From IMG/VR virus record IMGVR_UViG_3300012349_000015, positions 1 to 27,554 of that record: DNA of 27,554 bases; one strand, written 5' to 3'. The notes under the pieces are model-generated. The model was not told the origin of the DNA. It ran no database searches and saw only the letters and a program-made list of their open reading frames with translations. Position 1 is the stretch's first letter. The number at the start of each line of letters is the position of its first letter. This stretch comes from a virus. Shown here in pieces: positions 13,626 through 19,871 of the stretch. The position numbers were made by a program, and so were the translations under genes.

Positions 13626-13930
13626 GAGACGGCGGGGTCCGGCATCGCCAGCCCCAGCGCGGGCACGCCCAGGATCTCACCGGCCCGGTACGTCTGCCCG
13701 TACAGGACCGTCCCCGGGGCGACGTGCACGTCCAGCAGCCACAAGCCACCGGGAGCCGGCAGGAACGGACCACCCTCGGGGGCCCGACCCACCACCTCGG
13801 CAAGGCAGATCACCGACGGGGAGTCGTCCTCCACCGCCGCAGCGCGACCTACCGCCACCATGACGGCCAGGCCAGGCTTCAACATGCCCGGGGGAACCCC
13901 GAGCCCTTCCCAACGGTCGGTATCTGCCAC
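13622..13930 (-). CDS. Hypothetical protein (102 aa), probably leaderless
   Basis: GTG start at 13930 with a TAGCCT -10 box (13937-13942) 6 nt before it and no ribosome site, so the transcript is probably leaderless. The product is Gly/Pro/Val-rich: LKPGLAVMVAVGRAAAV, SVICLAEVVGRAPEGG, LWLLDVHVAPGTVLYGQ. Repeated short strands suggest a small beta-barrel. Its stop codon lies inside the operator palindrome of the next operon, so the two units are physically interlocked. Function unknown. An ATG at codon 16 is an alternative start. Confidence 0.6.
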   Translation of the reverse strand: MADTDRWEGLGVPPGMLKPGLAVMVAVGRAAAVEDDSPSVICLAEVVGRAPEGGPFLPAPGGLWLLDVHVAPGTVLYGQTYRAGEILGVPALGLAMPDPAVS

Positions 13931-14019
13931 GGGATCAGGCTAGCGGGCGGCGGCGGAGAACCAGGGAAGGCGCCGCGGCGGCCAGCGGACTACGCCGACC
14001 GCCGCAGGCTCTACAGTGA

Positions 14020-14148
14020 TCAGATGCGCGTCGCCACGATGTAGACGGACACAGCCACAACGACGATGACGCAGAGTCGGACGGTCCGGGAGTTGCCAGC
14101 CAGCGCGTACCGGATCGTCCGACCCACCTCCCCGAAGAGGGTCTTCAC
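14020..14148 (-). CDS. Single-helix small membrane protein (42 aa)
   Basis: GTG at 14148 with the strong site GGGAGGTGA 3-6 nt upstream; the stop is at 14020. The product reads KTLFGEVGRTIRYALAGNSR, then TVRLCVIVVVAVSVYIVAT and a short tail. The second half is one clear transmembrane helix, and the basic N-terminal half should stay in the cytoplasm. Such proteins can be superinfection-exclusion or lysis-control proteins, but nothing more specific is visible. A perfect hairpin abuts its ribosome site, suggesting translational control. Confidence 0.68.
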   Translation of the reverse strand: MKTLFGEVGRTIRYALAGNSRTVRLCVIVVVAVSVYIVATRI

Positions 14149-14157
14149 GTTTCACCT

Positions 14158-14182
14158 CCCCTCACGCTAGATGCGTGAGGGG
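14158..14182 (-). promoter_or_regulatory. Perfect hairpin abutting the ribosome site of the small membrane gene
   Basis: CCCCTCACGC (14158-14167) and GCGTGAGGGG (14173-14182) are a perfect 10-bp inverted repeat with loop TAGAT. In the minus-strand RNA the downstream arm ends in GAGGGG, which is directly continuous with the AGG of the Shine-Dalgarno sequence, so folding would cover part of it. It could be an RNA switch, a protein-binding operator or an upstream terminator. Confidence 0.5.
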
Positions 14183-14186
14183 CACC

Positions 14187-14402
14187 CTAACCCCGCCCCG
14201 TTCCGTCCCCATATGTCCCGATCTTCCGGAGCTCGTCGGAGGCCAGCCGACCAACGGGTCGCCGCTGAGCCGCCAGAACGGCTCGGGGGTATACCGGGGC
14301 ACCGTCCGGCGAGGCGGCCGCGGCAGAGGCTCTGGCGTGGATCAAGGCGTCTGACGAGCGGGAATGCGGCCACTCCGGGAGCCAGGTTCTACCGTCTGAC
14401 AC
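14187..14402 (-). CDS. Possible small gene (71 aa), weakly supported
   Basis: A GTG at 14402 opens a frame reading SDGRTWLPEWPHSRSSDAL, then HARASAAAASPDGAPVYPR, and ending RKIGTYGDGTGRG. Third-position G/C is about 75 percent, lower than the neighbours, and no ribosome site is visible. It occupies the 272-bp region between the small membrane gene and the divergent gene at 14421. It may be noncoding; the region otherwise holds a hairpin and the CATATG motif at 14208-14218. Confidence 0.25.
   Translation of the reverse strand: MSDGRTWLPEWPHSRSSDALIHARASAAAASPDGAPVYPRAVLAAQRRPVGRLASDELRKIGTYGDGTGRG
14208..14218 (-). promoter_or_regulatory. GGACATATGGG motif, copy 1
   Basis: Minus strand GGACATATGGG followed by GACGG. 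The same 11-mer occurs at 19771-19781 followed by ACGCG. Both lie upstream of a minus-strand gene (60 bp and 19 bp before the start codons). CATATG is palindromic, so a dimeric regulator or a -10-like element is possible. Confidence 0.3.
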
Positions 14403-14420
14403 AATGACCAGGTGACGCGC

Positions 14421-14681
14421 ATGTTCTACTTCGGCCTCGGCTGCTTCGTTGCCGGATGGGTTTTGGCTGGCTGGCTGGAACACAACCACATCGCCATCGG
14501 ATGGGACGCGCTCATCCTCGTCGCGTCGCTGCTCGTCATGGCTGCGGTTCACGACCGGTTGGTCCGACGTCCGACTCGTCGCGATCGTGAGCAAACAGGC
14601 CAGCGAGAGCATTCGCCGCCAGAGACGCCGCCTGGAAACTGTCACCCATCCAACGCAAACAGATCTCGTCGGTTGACCTGA
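14421..14681 (+). CDS. Two-helix small membrane protein, plus strand
   Basis: 86 residues from ATG 14421, preferred over the in-frame GTG at 14412 because AGGTGA lies 5 nt upstream of the ATG. It begins FYFGLGCFVAGWVLAGWL, one transmembrane helix, then HNHIAIGWDALILVASLLVMAAV, a second, then a basic tail RLVRRPTRRDREQ and an unstructured Pro/Asn-rich end. A TACCGT hexamer at 14389-14394 could be its -10. The last 146 bp overlap the convergent minus-strand gene ending at 14536, so the C-terminal tail may be subject to antisense control or be partly fortuitous. Function unknown. Confidence 0.55.
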   Translation: MFYFGLGCFVAGWVLAGWLEHNHIAIGWDALILVASLLVMAAVHDRLVRRPTRRDREQTGQREHSPPETPPGNCHPSNANRSRRLT

Positions 14682-14910
14682 TTAGGATGTCCCGGACGAA
14701 CCGAGCCTCGGGCGTCGTGACGCCTCCGCAATAGTCAAGCGCGGTATATCCGGGCCGCTCGTGCCCCAGGAGTGCGGACACCGCGACCATTTGAATCAGT
14801 GTGGCCGCCAGGCGGTTGCCGTCGAGGTCGCAGACAGGTGGACGACCCCCGTTGGGTATTGATCCACCATCGCTGGATGCTGTCCGCACCTCGCCAAAGG
14901 CTGTTGTCAC
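14536..14910 (-). CDS. Hypothetical protein (124 aa) coupled to endonuclease VII-like gene
   Basis: GTG at 14910 overlaps the stop of the endonuclease gene (GTGA), and AGAGGA lies about 9 nt upstream, so both coupling and a ribosome site support this start. The sequence has a DLDGNRLAATLIQMVAVSALLG helix, ERPGYTALDYCGG, and RFVRDILIRSTDEICLRWMG. No domain was recognised. The gene lies directly downstream of an HNH-type nuclease and may be its partner. The final part overlaps the plus-strand membrane gene. Confidence 0.62.
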   Translation of the reverse strand: MTTAFGEVRTASSDGGSIPNGGRPPVCDLDGNRLAATLIQMVAVSALLGHERPGYTALDYCGGVTTPEARFVRDILIRSTDEICLRWMGDSFQAASLAANALAGLFAHDRDESDVGPTGREPQP

Positions 14911-15314
14911 AGTCCGATTCCTCTCATGGGGTTGTCGCGCCACATGTCGTACTCCACCGGGGGCGTCGGCTCAGCCCACCCGGTTAGCGGCGACCAGTAC
15001 CGCGCCACGATCCCGAGAATCACCGCCGGTGAGCGCTCGCGGTACTCCTGGAAGACGCCAGTCCGCCACCGCCACTCTCGGTTGTTACATGAGCGACACA
15101 GCCACCCTCGGATACTGCCCGTCTGGTGGTCGTGGTCAAGGACCTCCAAGGTGTCCGCGCACACTGCACATCGGCCGGCTTGCCATTCGGCGAGGACGGA
15201 GTCTCCCGTGAAGTCGGTGGCGGCTGCGGCTGCGGCACGGACGCCATCGCTGATTGGCCACTCCCAGCATGCCGGATGCTCCGGGGCGGGCCGCCAGTAA
15301 AATACGTCAGTCAC
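14907..15314 (-). CDS. Endonuclease VII-like HNH protein
   Basis: 135 residues from GTG 15314, which overlaps the integrase stop by 8 bp. The core (about 47-80) is AGRCAVCADTLEVLDHDHQT and RGWLCRSCNN: Cys49-x2-Cys52, the DHDH segment with His61 and His63, and Cys73-x2-Cys76-Asn77. This is the zinc-bound beta-beta-alpha-metal fold of recombination endonuclease VII. The rest of T4-type endonuclease VII is absent, so it is a short form. Possible jobs are resolving branched DNA before packaging, or homing. It forms a unit with the integrase and the following gene. Confidence 0.8.
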   Translation of the reverse strand: MTDVFYWRPAPEHPACWEWPISDGVRAAAAAATDFTGDSVLAEWQAGRCAVCADTLEVLDHDHQTGSIRGWLCRSCNNREWRWRTGVFQEYRERSPAVILGIVARYWSPLTGWAEPTPPVEYDMWRDNPMRGIGL

Positions 15315-16311
15315 GATCCACCCCGGCGGTGGCGGCAGCCACGAGGTAGGACGGGTCGCGGTCGAGGGATGCGCGGGCACGGTCGTAGCGCTGGGTGGTG
15401 CGCGGGTCGGCATGGCCTAGGGCGTACTGCCGCTCCTCCAGCGGCGCGCCGCGTTCCCGGGCGATGGTTGCCCAGGCATGCCGGAACGAGTGCGGGGTGA
15501 TCCTCGCCCAGGAGTTGATGCCAGCCGCTTTCGCCGAGCGGCGCACGAAGGCGGCCACCTGGAAGCGGTTGATCCGTCGCCCGTCCTCGTCAAGGAACAG
15601 CGGACCGGTCGTCCGGTCGCCGACGTATGCGGCCAGCGCGGCGGCCAAATCCGGGGGAACCGCCCGGGTACGGACCTTCCCGCCTTTCATCTGAAGAGCG
15701 GCCGTGCGGTGCCCCGAGTCGTGGCCAAGGTGCTCAACATCGAGGGCGCAGATCTCCGACACCCGGGCGCCGATCTCGACGAGGAACCCGGCAAGAGCCG
15801 CCCCGCAGGCCGGGCCGAGGAAACGGTCCTTCCTCGCCGCTTCCCGCAGCGCGGTTGCTTCGTCGGCGTTCAGCCCGATGGTGGTCGTGTGGTCCTTATC
15901 CACTCGCGGGCGCCGGACTCGCCCGCACGGGTTCGCGGTGACCTTCCCCGCGTCGAGCAGGTAGCCGTACCACGACGAGACGACCGACAGGCGCCGCGCA
16001 AGACTCGCCGGGGAGAGCGGGCGGCCGGTTCGGGGGTTGGGGAGGTTGGCGAGCATCGCGGCGAACGCATCGACGTGGGGGCGCCGGGCGGTGAGCGGGT
16101 CCAGTGGCGGTTGGCGTTCGGCGCACCAGGCGAGCCACGCGGTGATGTCGCGGCGGTAGGCGCCACGGGTGTCGGCTGATTCCCGGAATGACAGGAGCCA
16201 CGCGGCGGTGAGCGACTGGAGGTCATCGCCCTCGACCGCGGCGACCGGGTCAACGATCTCCCCGTGGATGACTGGAGCTAGCGCGGTTCTCCCGAGATCG
16301 AGATCGGTCAT
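15307..16311 (-). CDS. int: Tyrosine recombinase / phage integrase
   Basis: 334 residues from ATG 16311; a longer in-frame start lacks support, and a TACCCT -10 box 7 nt before the ATG suggests a leaderless transcript. The N-terminal SAM-like core-binding domain spans about 30-130 (TRGAYRRDITAWLAWCAERQ). The catalytic domain follows with Arg183 in EIGARVSEICAL, HSFRHAW (His274, Arg277), LGHADPRTTQRYDRAR (His300, Tyr309) and a probable catalytic Lys near KGGKVRTR. All active-site residues are present, so it should be functional. It would integrate the phage at attB by strand exchange. It sits between early and late gene blocks, as in many unintegrated actinophage maps. Confidence 0.93.
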   Translation of the reverse strand: MTDLDLGRTALAPVIHGEIVDPVAAVEGDDLQSLTAAWLLSFRESADTRGAYRRDITAWLAWCAERQPPLDPLTARRPHVDAFAAMLANLPNPRTGRPLSPASLARRLSVVSSWYGYLLDAGKVTANPCGRVRRPRVDKDHTTTIGLNADEATALREAARKDRFLGPACGAALAGFLVEIGARVSEICALDVEHLGHDSGHRTAALQMKGGKVRTRAVPPDLAAALAAYVGDRTTGPLFLDEDGRRINRFQVAAFVRRSAKAAGINSWARITPHSFRHAWATIARERGAPLEERQYALGHADPRTTQRYDRARASLDRDPSYLVAAATAGVDRD

Positions 16312-16361
16312 AGGCCCGAGGGTAGGCGTCGAGTGGCGTCCGTCGATTGTGCCGCGCCGCA

Positions 16362-16381
16362 CACATAAGGGGAATTATGTG
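16362..16381. promoter_or_regulatory. AT-rich inverted repeat upstream of integrase
   Basis: CACATAA-GGGGAA-TTATGTG, a perfect 7-bp inverted repeat in the roughly 200-bp region between the integrase and the divergent gene at 16513. The region also has repeated TCACC blocks (near 16405, 16432, 16439 and 16467). Either a control-protein operator for the two divergent promoters or part of attP; neither is proven. Confidence 0.4.
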
Positions 16382-16512
16382 AGGCTCGGGGTGGCGGATC
16401 GATCACCGTAACCAGCTAGATCGACAGCCGTTCACCGGATCACCCTTGCGTAGGACATCGCCTACCTGTCACCATCGATTTCAACGGCCAGCGAAATCCG
16501 GGGAGGAGGACC

Positions 16513-16740
16513 ATGGCGATCCGCCTCGTGCGTGGCGTCCTCACCGACGGCGCCGTGGACATCAAGATCTGGAACGCACTCGTCGCCGCCGGGGTGTCCG
16601 TCGCCGAATGCTCGTGCGGGGAGAGCGCCGACGGGGACCCGATCACCGAAGGGCGGGGGCTGACGTTCGCCGCCGTGAAGTGCCGGGGCTGTGGGGTAGA
16701 GGCGTGCCGGCCCGTCAGCCCGAGGACGGTTGCGGCCTGA
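16513..16740 (+). CDS. Small zinc-ribbon-like protein, divergent from integrase
   Basis: 75 residues from ATG 16513 with GGGGAGGAGG 3-6 nt upstream, one of the strongest ribosome sites in the window. It reads IRLVRGVLTDGAVDIKIWNAL, then CSCGESADGDP and VKCRGCGVEACRP. The C-x-C and C-x2-C pairs, about 28 residues apart, plus a further Cys make a probable zinc ribbon. As a divergent small gene beside the integrase it could be a regulator of lysogeny, but it lacks a recognisable helix-turn-helix. An inverted repeat GAGGTTG/CAACCTC (16757-16778) 17 bp past its stop may end its transcript. Confidence 0.72.
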   Translation: MAIRLVRGVLTDGAVDIKIWNALVAAGVSVAECSCGESADGDPITEGRGLTFAAVKCRGCGVEACRPVSPRTVAA

Positions 16741-16842
16741 CGACTCCGACCGCGCGGAGGTTGTACAGCCTCAACCTCTTGTCGTGGGCTCATCGGTCAG
16801 CTCCCAGGAGACCCCCGGCTTTAGCCGTGGGGAGGAAGTCAA
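16741..16842 (+). mobile_element. Right-end remnant of a TnpB (IS200/IS605) element
   Basis: The plus strand ends with the hairpin CCCCCGGC-TTTA-GCCG(T)GGGG (16812-16832) and GGAGGAAGTCAA, identical over its last 12 nt to the right end of the insert at 6961. The frame before it reads ETPGFSRGEEVK, a common way for actinobacterial TnpB proteins to end as they read through this hairpin. Only about 50-100 bp remain; the left limit is unclear. The would-be guide is the sequence after 16842, starting AAGTGCACCCAC. Orientation is opposite to the first element. Confidence 0.6.
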
Positions 16843-17006
16843 AAGTGCACCCACACCCCCTTCCCCCCGCGACTGTGATCGGCGTCACAGAGAAAGATTG
16901 TCGGTGCGGGCTGATTCGGGTCGTCCCAGTCGGCGATGTCGTGGACCACGCCAACGTGCGGGCAGGGCGGGTCGTTCGGGCACAGCCACCAGCCGGACTC
17001 GCTCAC
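16839..17006 (-). CDS. Cys/His-containing hypothetical protein, stop provided by TnpB-type end (possibly 3'-truncated)
   Basis: 55 residues from GTG 17006, overlapping the preceding stop (GTGA). It reads SESGWWLCPNDPPCPHVGVV, then HDIADWDDPNQPAPT and CDADHSRGGKGVWVHF. Two Cys pairs with His (CPNDPPCPH and CDADH) suggest a metal site. The TGA stop at 16841-16839 is formed by the GTCAA of the mobile-element end, and the last codon straddles the boundary. So the original protein may have continued; the missing tail was not found on the other side of the remnant. Function unknown. Confidence 0.6.
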   Translation of the reverse strand: MSESGWWLCPNDPPCPHVGVVHDIADWDDPNQPAPTIFLCDADHSRGGKGVWVHF

Positions 17007-17191
17007 GCCGGGCGCCACTCTGCCCATTCGCGAAGCTGGCGCTGCGCCTCGGGGCTGGCCATCACGCCATCCACATAGTGCCGGCGCAGGTGGTCGATGC
17101 CCTCGTCTGGCATCCCGTCGCTTCGTAGGCCCGGCTCGTCGTTCTCGGCGAAGTAGCGCGCCGCGAGTGCCCGCATCTCGTCGTCGCTCAC
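17003..17191 (-). CDS. Hypothetical protein (62 aa)
   Basis: GTG at 17191, four bases past the preceding stop, is preferred over an ATG at 17227 that would overlap the upstream gene by 32 bp. The product reads SDDEMRALAARYFAENDEPG, then GMPDEGIDHLRRHYVDGVM and ASPEAQRQLREWAEWRPA: acidic and helical, with an ARYFAE...HLRRHYVDG layout. No metal or catalytic motif. Coupled to genes on both sides. Function unknown. Confidence 0.62.
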   Translation of the reverse strand: MSDDEMRALAARYFAENDEPGLRSDGMPDEGIDHLRRHYVDGVMASPEAQRQLREWAEWRPA

Positions 17192-17195
17192 CGGC

Positions 17196-17897
17196 TCACC
17201 GTACCTTCCGGGGTTCCCACGTTCCATTGCCTTCGTCGCCCCCCAGCCGGACCTGCTTCGCCGAGTCGGCCAGATCGCCCCAGGGGATGCGGACCGGCAG
17301 TTTGTCCGCCTCGGTGTGCGCCTTGTCGTAGTCGGCTTCGCTGAGGTACCACAGCCGGCAGCCCTTGCCGTCGTCGCGGAACCGGATGCCCTCGCCGCGC
17401 TCGAAGGTGAACGACCAGCCGATCGCCCTCGGGGCGCCGCCGTAGTCGAGGCGATCGGCGAGACGACGCAGCCGTTCCCCCAGCCAGCGCCTCACGGTTC
17501 TGCCCAGTAGAGCATGCCGACCAAGCAGTGGGTCCCCACCCTCGGCGAGGTGCGCCAGGGCCTTGTCAACGCCCGTGCGGCACGTCGTACAGTCGGGGCG
17601 GCCGTGCATCCCCCGCTCCTCCACGATCGCCGGATCGTCGGTGATCACCCATTCGGCGTGGTGCAGGATCTCCCCCAGGTTGGTCGACAGCTTCTCGCTG
17701 ACCTTCCGGAGCAGCCGGCCGAGGACGGCCACGTTCACCGCCGGCGGACCGTCACCCAACTGGACGTAGATCCCGTCCGGGACCGACGCGATGCACGAGT
17801 CCCCACCGGCGACGGACCGGTGCTCGTTGGTGGTACGGATGGAGTACACCGGCAGGGCTGCGCCGACCTCCAAGACTGCGCCGTCGTCGGGATCCAT
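17196..17897 (-). CDS. Hypothetical early-region protein (233 aa)
   Basis: ATG at 17897 with AAGGAG 8 nt upstream. The N-terminal half is strand-rich (VLEVGAALPVYSIRTT, GDSCIASVPDGIYVQLGDG). The middle has a helical pair with DPAIVEERGMHGRPDCTTCRTGVDK, split here as HGRPDCTTC with a C-x2-C. The C-terminal part has IGWSFTFERGEGIRF and GCRLWYLSEADYDKAHTEAD. No known domain was recognised. It is first in its transcript after a strong hairpin terminator upstream. Function unknown. Confidence 0.68.
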   Translation of the reverse strand: MDPDDGAVLEVGAALPVYSIRTTNEHRSVAGGDSCIASVPDGIYVQLGDGPPAVNVAVLGRLLRKVSEKLSTNLGEILHHAEWVITDDPAIVEERGMHGRPDCTTCRTGVDKALAHLAEGGDPLLGRHALLGRTVRRWLGERLRRLADRLDYGGAPRAIGWSFTFERGEGIRFRDDGKGCRLWYLSEADYDKAHTEADKLPVRIPWGDLADSAKQVRLGGDEGNGTWEPRKVR

Positions 17898-17962
17898 GCC
17901 GCACTCCTTGCGTGGGGGGACAGGAGGTTAACGACCGAAAGCGGCGCAGGAATCGGACGGCC

Positions 17963-17991
17963 GTGGCCCGCGTCGACGGGACGCGGGCCAC
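17963..17991 (-). terminator. Perfect 12-bp hairpin terminator-like element
   Basis: GTGGCCCGCGTC (17963-17974) pairs with GACGCGGGCCAC (17980-17991) around a 5-nt loop. It lies in the 179-bp gap between the stop at 18077 and the next start at 17897, the right place to end the upstream transcript. There is no T-run, but high-GC actinobacterial terminators often lack one. It is the strongest hairpin of this region. Confidence 0.6.
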
Positions 17992-18076
17992 TTGGCCGAG
18001 TGCCAGAAGCCGACTCTTCCTGGCCGGGGTTCCGGCGCTCAAGGGTCAAGTTACCGACGACGGGCACGGCGGTCAG

Positions 18077-18529
18077 TCACCCGTCCGGGGGACGCGGGTC
18101 GGTGGCCACGTCGGGCTCCGGGTCGTCCACGTACGTTCCCTCAGCCATCCGGCGGGTGTCGCACGGCCACGGTTCGCGGCACTCGTTGCAGTAGTCGTCG
18201 AACATGCCGCCCGGCGCGGACATCCGGGAGTGCCAGTCGGCGATCCGCTCCAAGCGCTCCTGAAGGTCACTGATCAGGGTGATGGCCCGCCAGGTGCGGG
18301 CGTCGAGATCCCGCTCATACCCTTTGCCGTGCGGGATGCCGGCCATGTCGAGGAGGTGGTGGGAGTTGCGGGCCTCCTGGAACACCTCGCCGGTCCACGC
18401 GATCGGGATGCCGCAGATCTGGGCCTCGAAGTCCTCGGCGATGTGCAGCAGCGGATGCGGTTTGGTGCTCAACTCGGCCAGAAGTTGGAAGTTGACCTCG
18501 CTCACGCCGCCGCCTCCCATGTCTGCCAT
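18077..18529 (-). CDS. Hypothetical early-region protein (150 aa)
   Basis: ATG at 18529 overlaps the stop of the large Cys-rich gene (TGATG). The sequence starts ADMGGGGVSEVNFQLLAELS and continues with PHPLLHIAEDFEAQICGIPI, EVFQEARNSHHLLDMAGIPH, TWRAITLISDLQERLERIADW and a C-terminal CNECREPWPCDTRRMAEG. The C-x2-C...C cluster with EPWPCDTRR near the end is a recurring feature of small actinophage proteins. GTG at residue 8 is an alternative start. Last gene before the hairpin at 17963-17991. Function unknown. Confidence 0.65.
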   Translation of the reverse strand: MADMGGGGVSEVNFQLLAELSTKPHPLLHIAEDFEAQICGIPIAWTGEVFQEARNSHHLLDMAGIPHGKGYERDLDARTWRAITLISDLQERLERIADWHSRMSAPGGMFDDYCNECREPWPCDTRRMAEGTYVDDPEPDVATDPRPPDG

Positions 18530-19752
18530 CACACCACCCACGCCGGAACGTCGACATAGGGCCGCTCAACCTGCGCCGCTGGCCGTGGCGGGCGAGGCAG
18601 CGACGAACGGCGCAGACGCGGCCGGACCAACTCCTCCTCCGACCAGATCTCCAACTGGGCGGCCCGCAGCGGCAGGAACTGGTTGCGGTGCACATCGGTA
18701 CGGTGGCAGCGCCGGCAGTAGATCCTCGACACGGACTCGTCGGCGTCCTTCCACAGGTCCGCCCCGCACGGCGACTCGACTTCCCGGCCCTCGTCGTCGA
18801 GCGTCTTCAGCGTTGCCGGGCAGCGTCCGCAGTACCAGTCGCCCCGGTCCGCCTCGCCGAGCACGGCGCGGGCAGCACCACCCAGGCACCGCAGGCCGTC
18901 GATGAAGCCCCCGATGTCCGGGTGGCGTTCGTCGTCGTCGCAGGCCCGATCAAACCAGACGGCGAGGTAGCCGCAGCCGGTACCCAGCGCGAACCCCTCC
19001 AGGGCCTGCCCGTAGCGGTGGGTGAGGCGCTGCTCCTGCGGGTCGTCGGGACGGTCGGCGGGTTTCGGGGCGGCACCGAGGCCGAGGACCACCCGGCCGC
19101 CTTCCGCCGCCGCCCGCTCGCGGGCCGCCTGCCACTCCCGCAGGGCCGCCTCGTGCCGCTCCCGGGCCGCTCGGATCTCCGGCCACGGGAGAGGCTTGCC
19201 CTGCCCGTCGCGGACGCTCGGGCGCTGCGGCGCCGGCGGCAACTCCGGCACCACACCCGGATGCGCGTCGACCAGCGACGGCCGATGGTGGGCATGCCGC
19301 CGACGCCACGCCCCCGCCCAGCCGCCCACCCACTCGGGGATGCTCAGGTCCGCCTCCTCCGGGGTCCAGTCAGGGCGGCGGCGCCAGCCCGGCTGGGCCA
19401 ACCGTTGGGAGGTTCCCCGCAGCGACAGGGCCGCCAGAGTCGCTGCGGTCCGGGAACCCGGGGAGGATGTGCTGACCTTCTCCCCCGCACCCTGCCCGGG
19501 CACCAGTTCCACATCCAGCCGCCGGTACAGGGACGGCACGTCGGCGATCCACTCCTGGACCCGCTGCCGGCACGTCGCGCACACCCGGTCCGGGACCGGG
19601 CGTTTCCGGCCGCATAGGAGGCAGGTCAGTGGTGGGCCGTCGCCGGCCAGGTTGCCGTACCCGTCGCACCCGTGGCTCCCGCAGCCGCCGTTCATCGTGC
19701 AGGCTGGCCGAAACGCACCCCCCACGTGACACCCACAGTTGCAACCCGGCAT
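18529..19752 (-). CDS. Large Cys-rich zinc-binding protein (407 aa)
   Basis: ATG at 19752 with GGGGGG about 9 nt upstream; a longer upstream frame lacks support. The N-terminus is unusually Cys/His-rich: PGCNCGCHVGG, CGSHGCDGYGN, then TCLLCGRKRPVPDRVCATC. A long helical middle (about 145-250) is Arg/Ala-rich. The C-terminal third carries DWYCGRCPATLKTLDDEG, SPCGADLWKDADES and IYCRRCHRTDVHR, a second set of four Cys pairs. Two zinc-finger blocks at the ends suggest a DNA- or RNA-binding protein, perhaps linked to replication or regulation. No enzyme motif was recognised. Confidence 0.68.
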   Translation of the reverse strand: MPGCNCGCHVGGAFRPACTMNGGCGSHGCDGYGNLAGDGPPLTCLLCGRKRPVPDRVCATCRQRVQEWIADVPSLYRRLDVELVPGQGAGEKVSTSSPGSRTAATLAALSLRGTSQRLAQPGWRRRPDWTPEEADLSIPEWVGGWAGAWRRRHAHHRPSLVDAHPGVVPELPPAPQRPSVRDGQGKPLPWPEIRAARERHEAALREWQAARERAAAEGGRVVLGLGAAPKPADRPDDPQEQRLTHRYGQALEGFALGTGCGYLAVWFDRACDDDERHPDIGGFIDGLRCLGGAARAVLGEADRGDWYCGRCPATLKTLDDEGREVESPCGADLWKDADESVSRIYCRRCHRTDVHRNQFLPLRAAQLEIWSEEELVRPRLRRSSLPRPPRPAAQVERPYVDVPAWVV

Positions 19753-19770
19753 GTCGTGATCCCCCCGCGT

Positions 19771-19781
19771 CCCATATGTCC
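19771..19781 (-). promoter_or_regulatory. GGACATATGGG motif, copy 2
   Basis: Second copy of the 11-mer also found at 14208-14218, here 19 bp before the ATG of the large Cys-rich gene and 29 bp past the hairpin at 19810-19843. It lies where a promoter must be, so it may be part of the -10 region or an operator. Confidence 0.35.
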
Positions 19782-19809
19782 TATGCTGGTCGGCGCTGGA
19801 AGCGGTGAG

Positions 19810-19843
19810 ACGGCCCGGGGGTCGAGGGGTGGCCCCGGGCCGT
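19810..19843 (-). terminator. 11-bp hairpin between two early operons
   Basis: ACGGCCCGGGG (19810-19820) pairs with CCCCGGGCCGT (19833-19843) with a 12-nt loop. It lies 28 bp past the stop of the 20432-19872 gene, so it probably ends that transcript. No T-run follows. Confidence 0.58.
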
Positions 19844-19871
19844 TGCCGTACCCCGGACGATGGCCTAACGA

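Noticed and set aside
13677-13913. Alternative minus-strand frame overlapping the 13930-13622 gene
   Set aside because: Gly/Arg-rich with no start signal; the chosen frame has a -10 box at leaderless distance and better residue composition.
16362-16381. Inverted repeat as the attP core
   Set aside because: An att core is usually a direct match to a host site, not a palindrome; without the host sequence it is better kept as an operator candidate.
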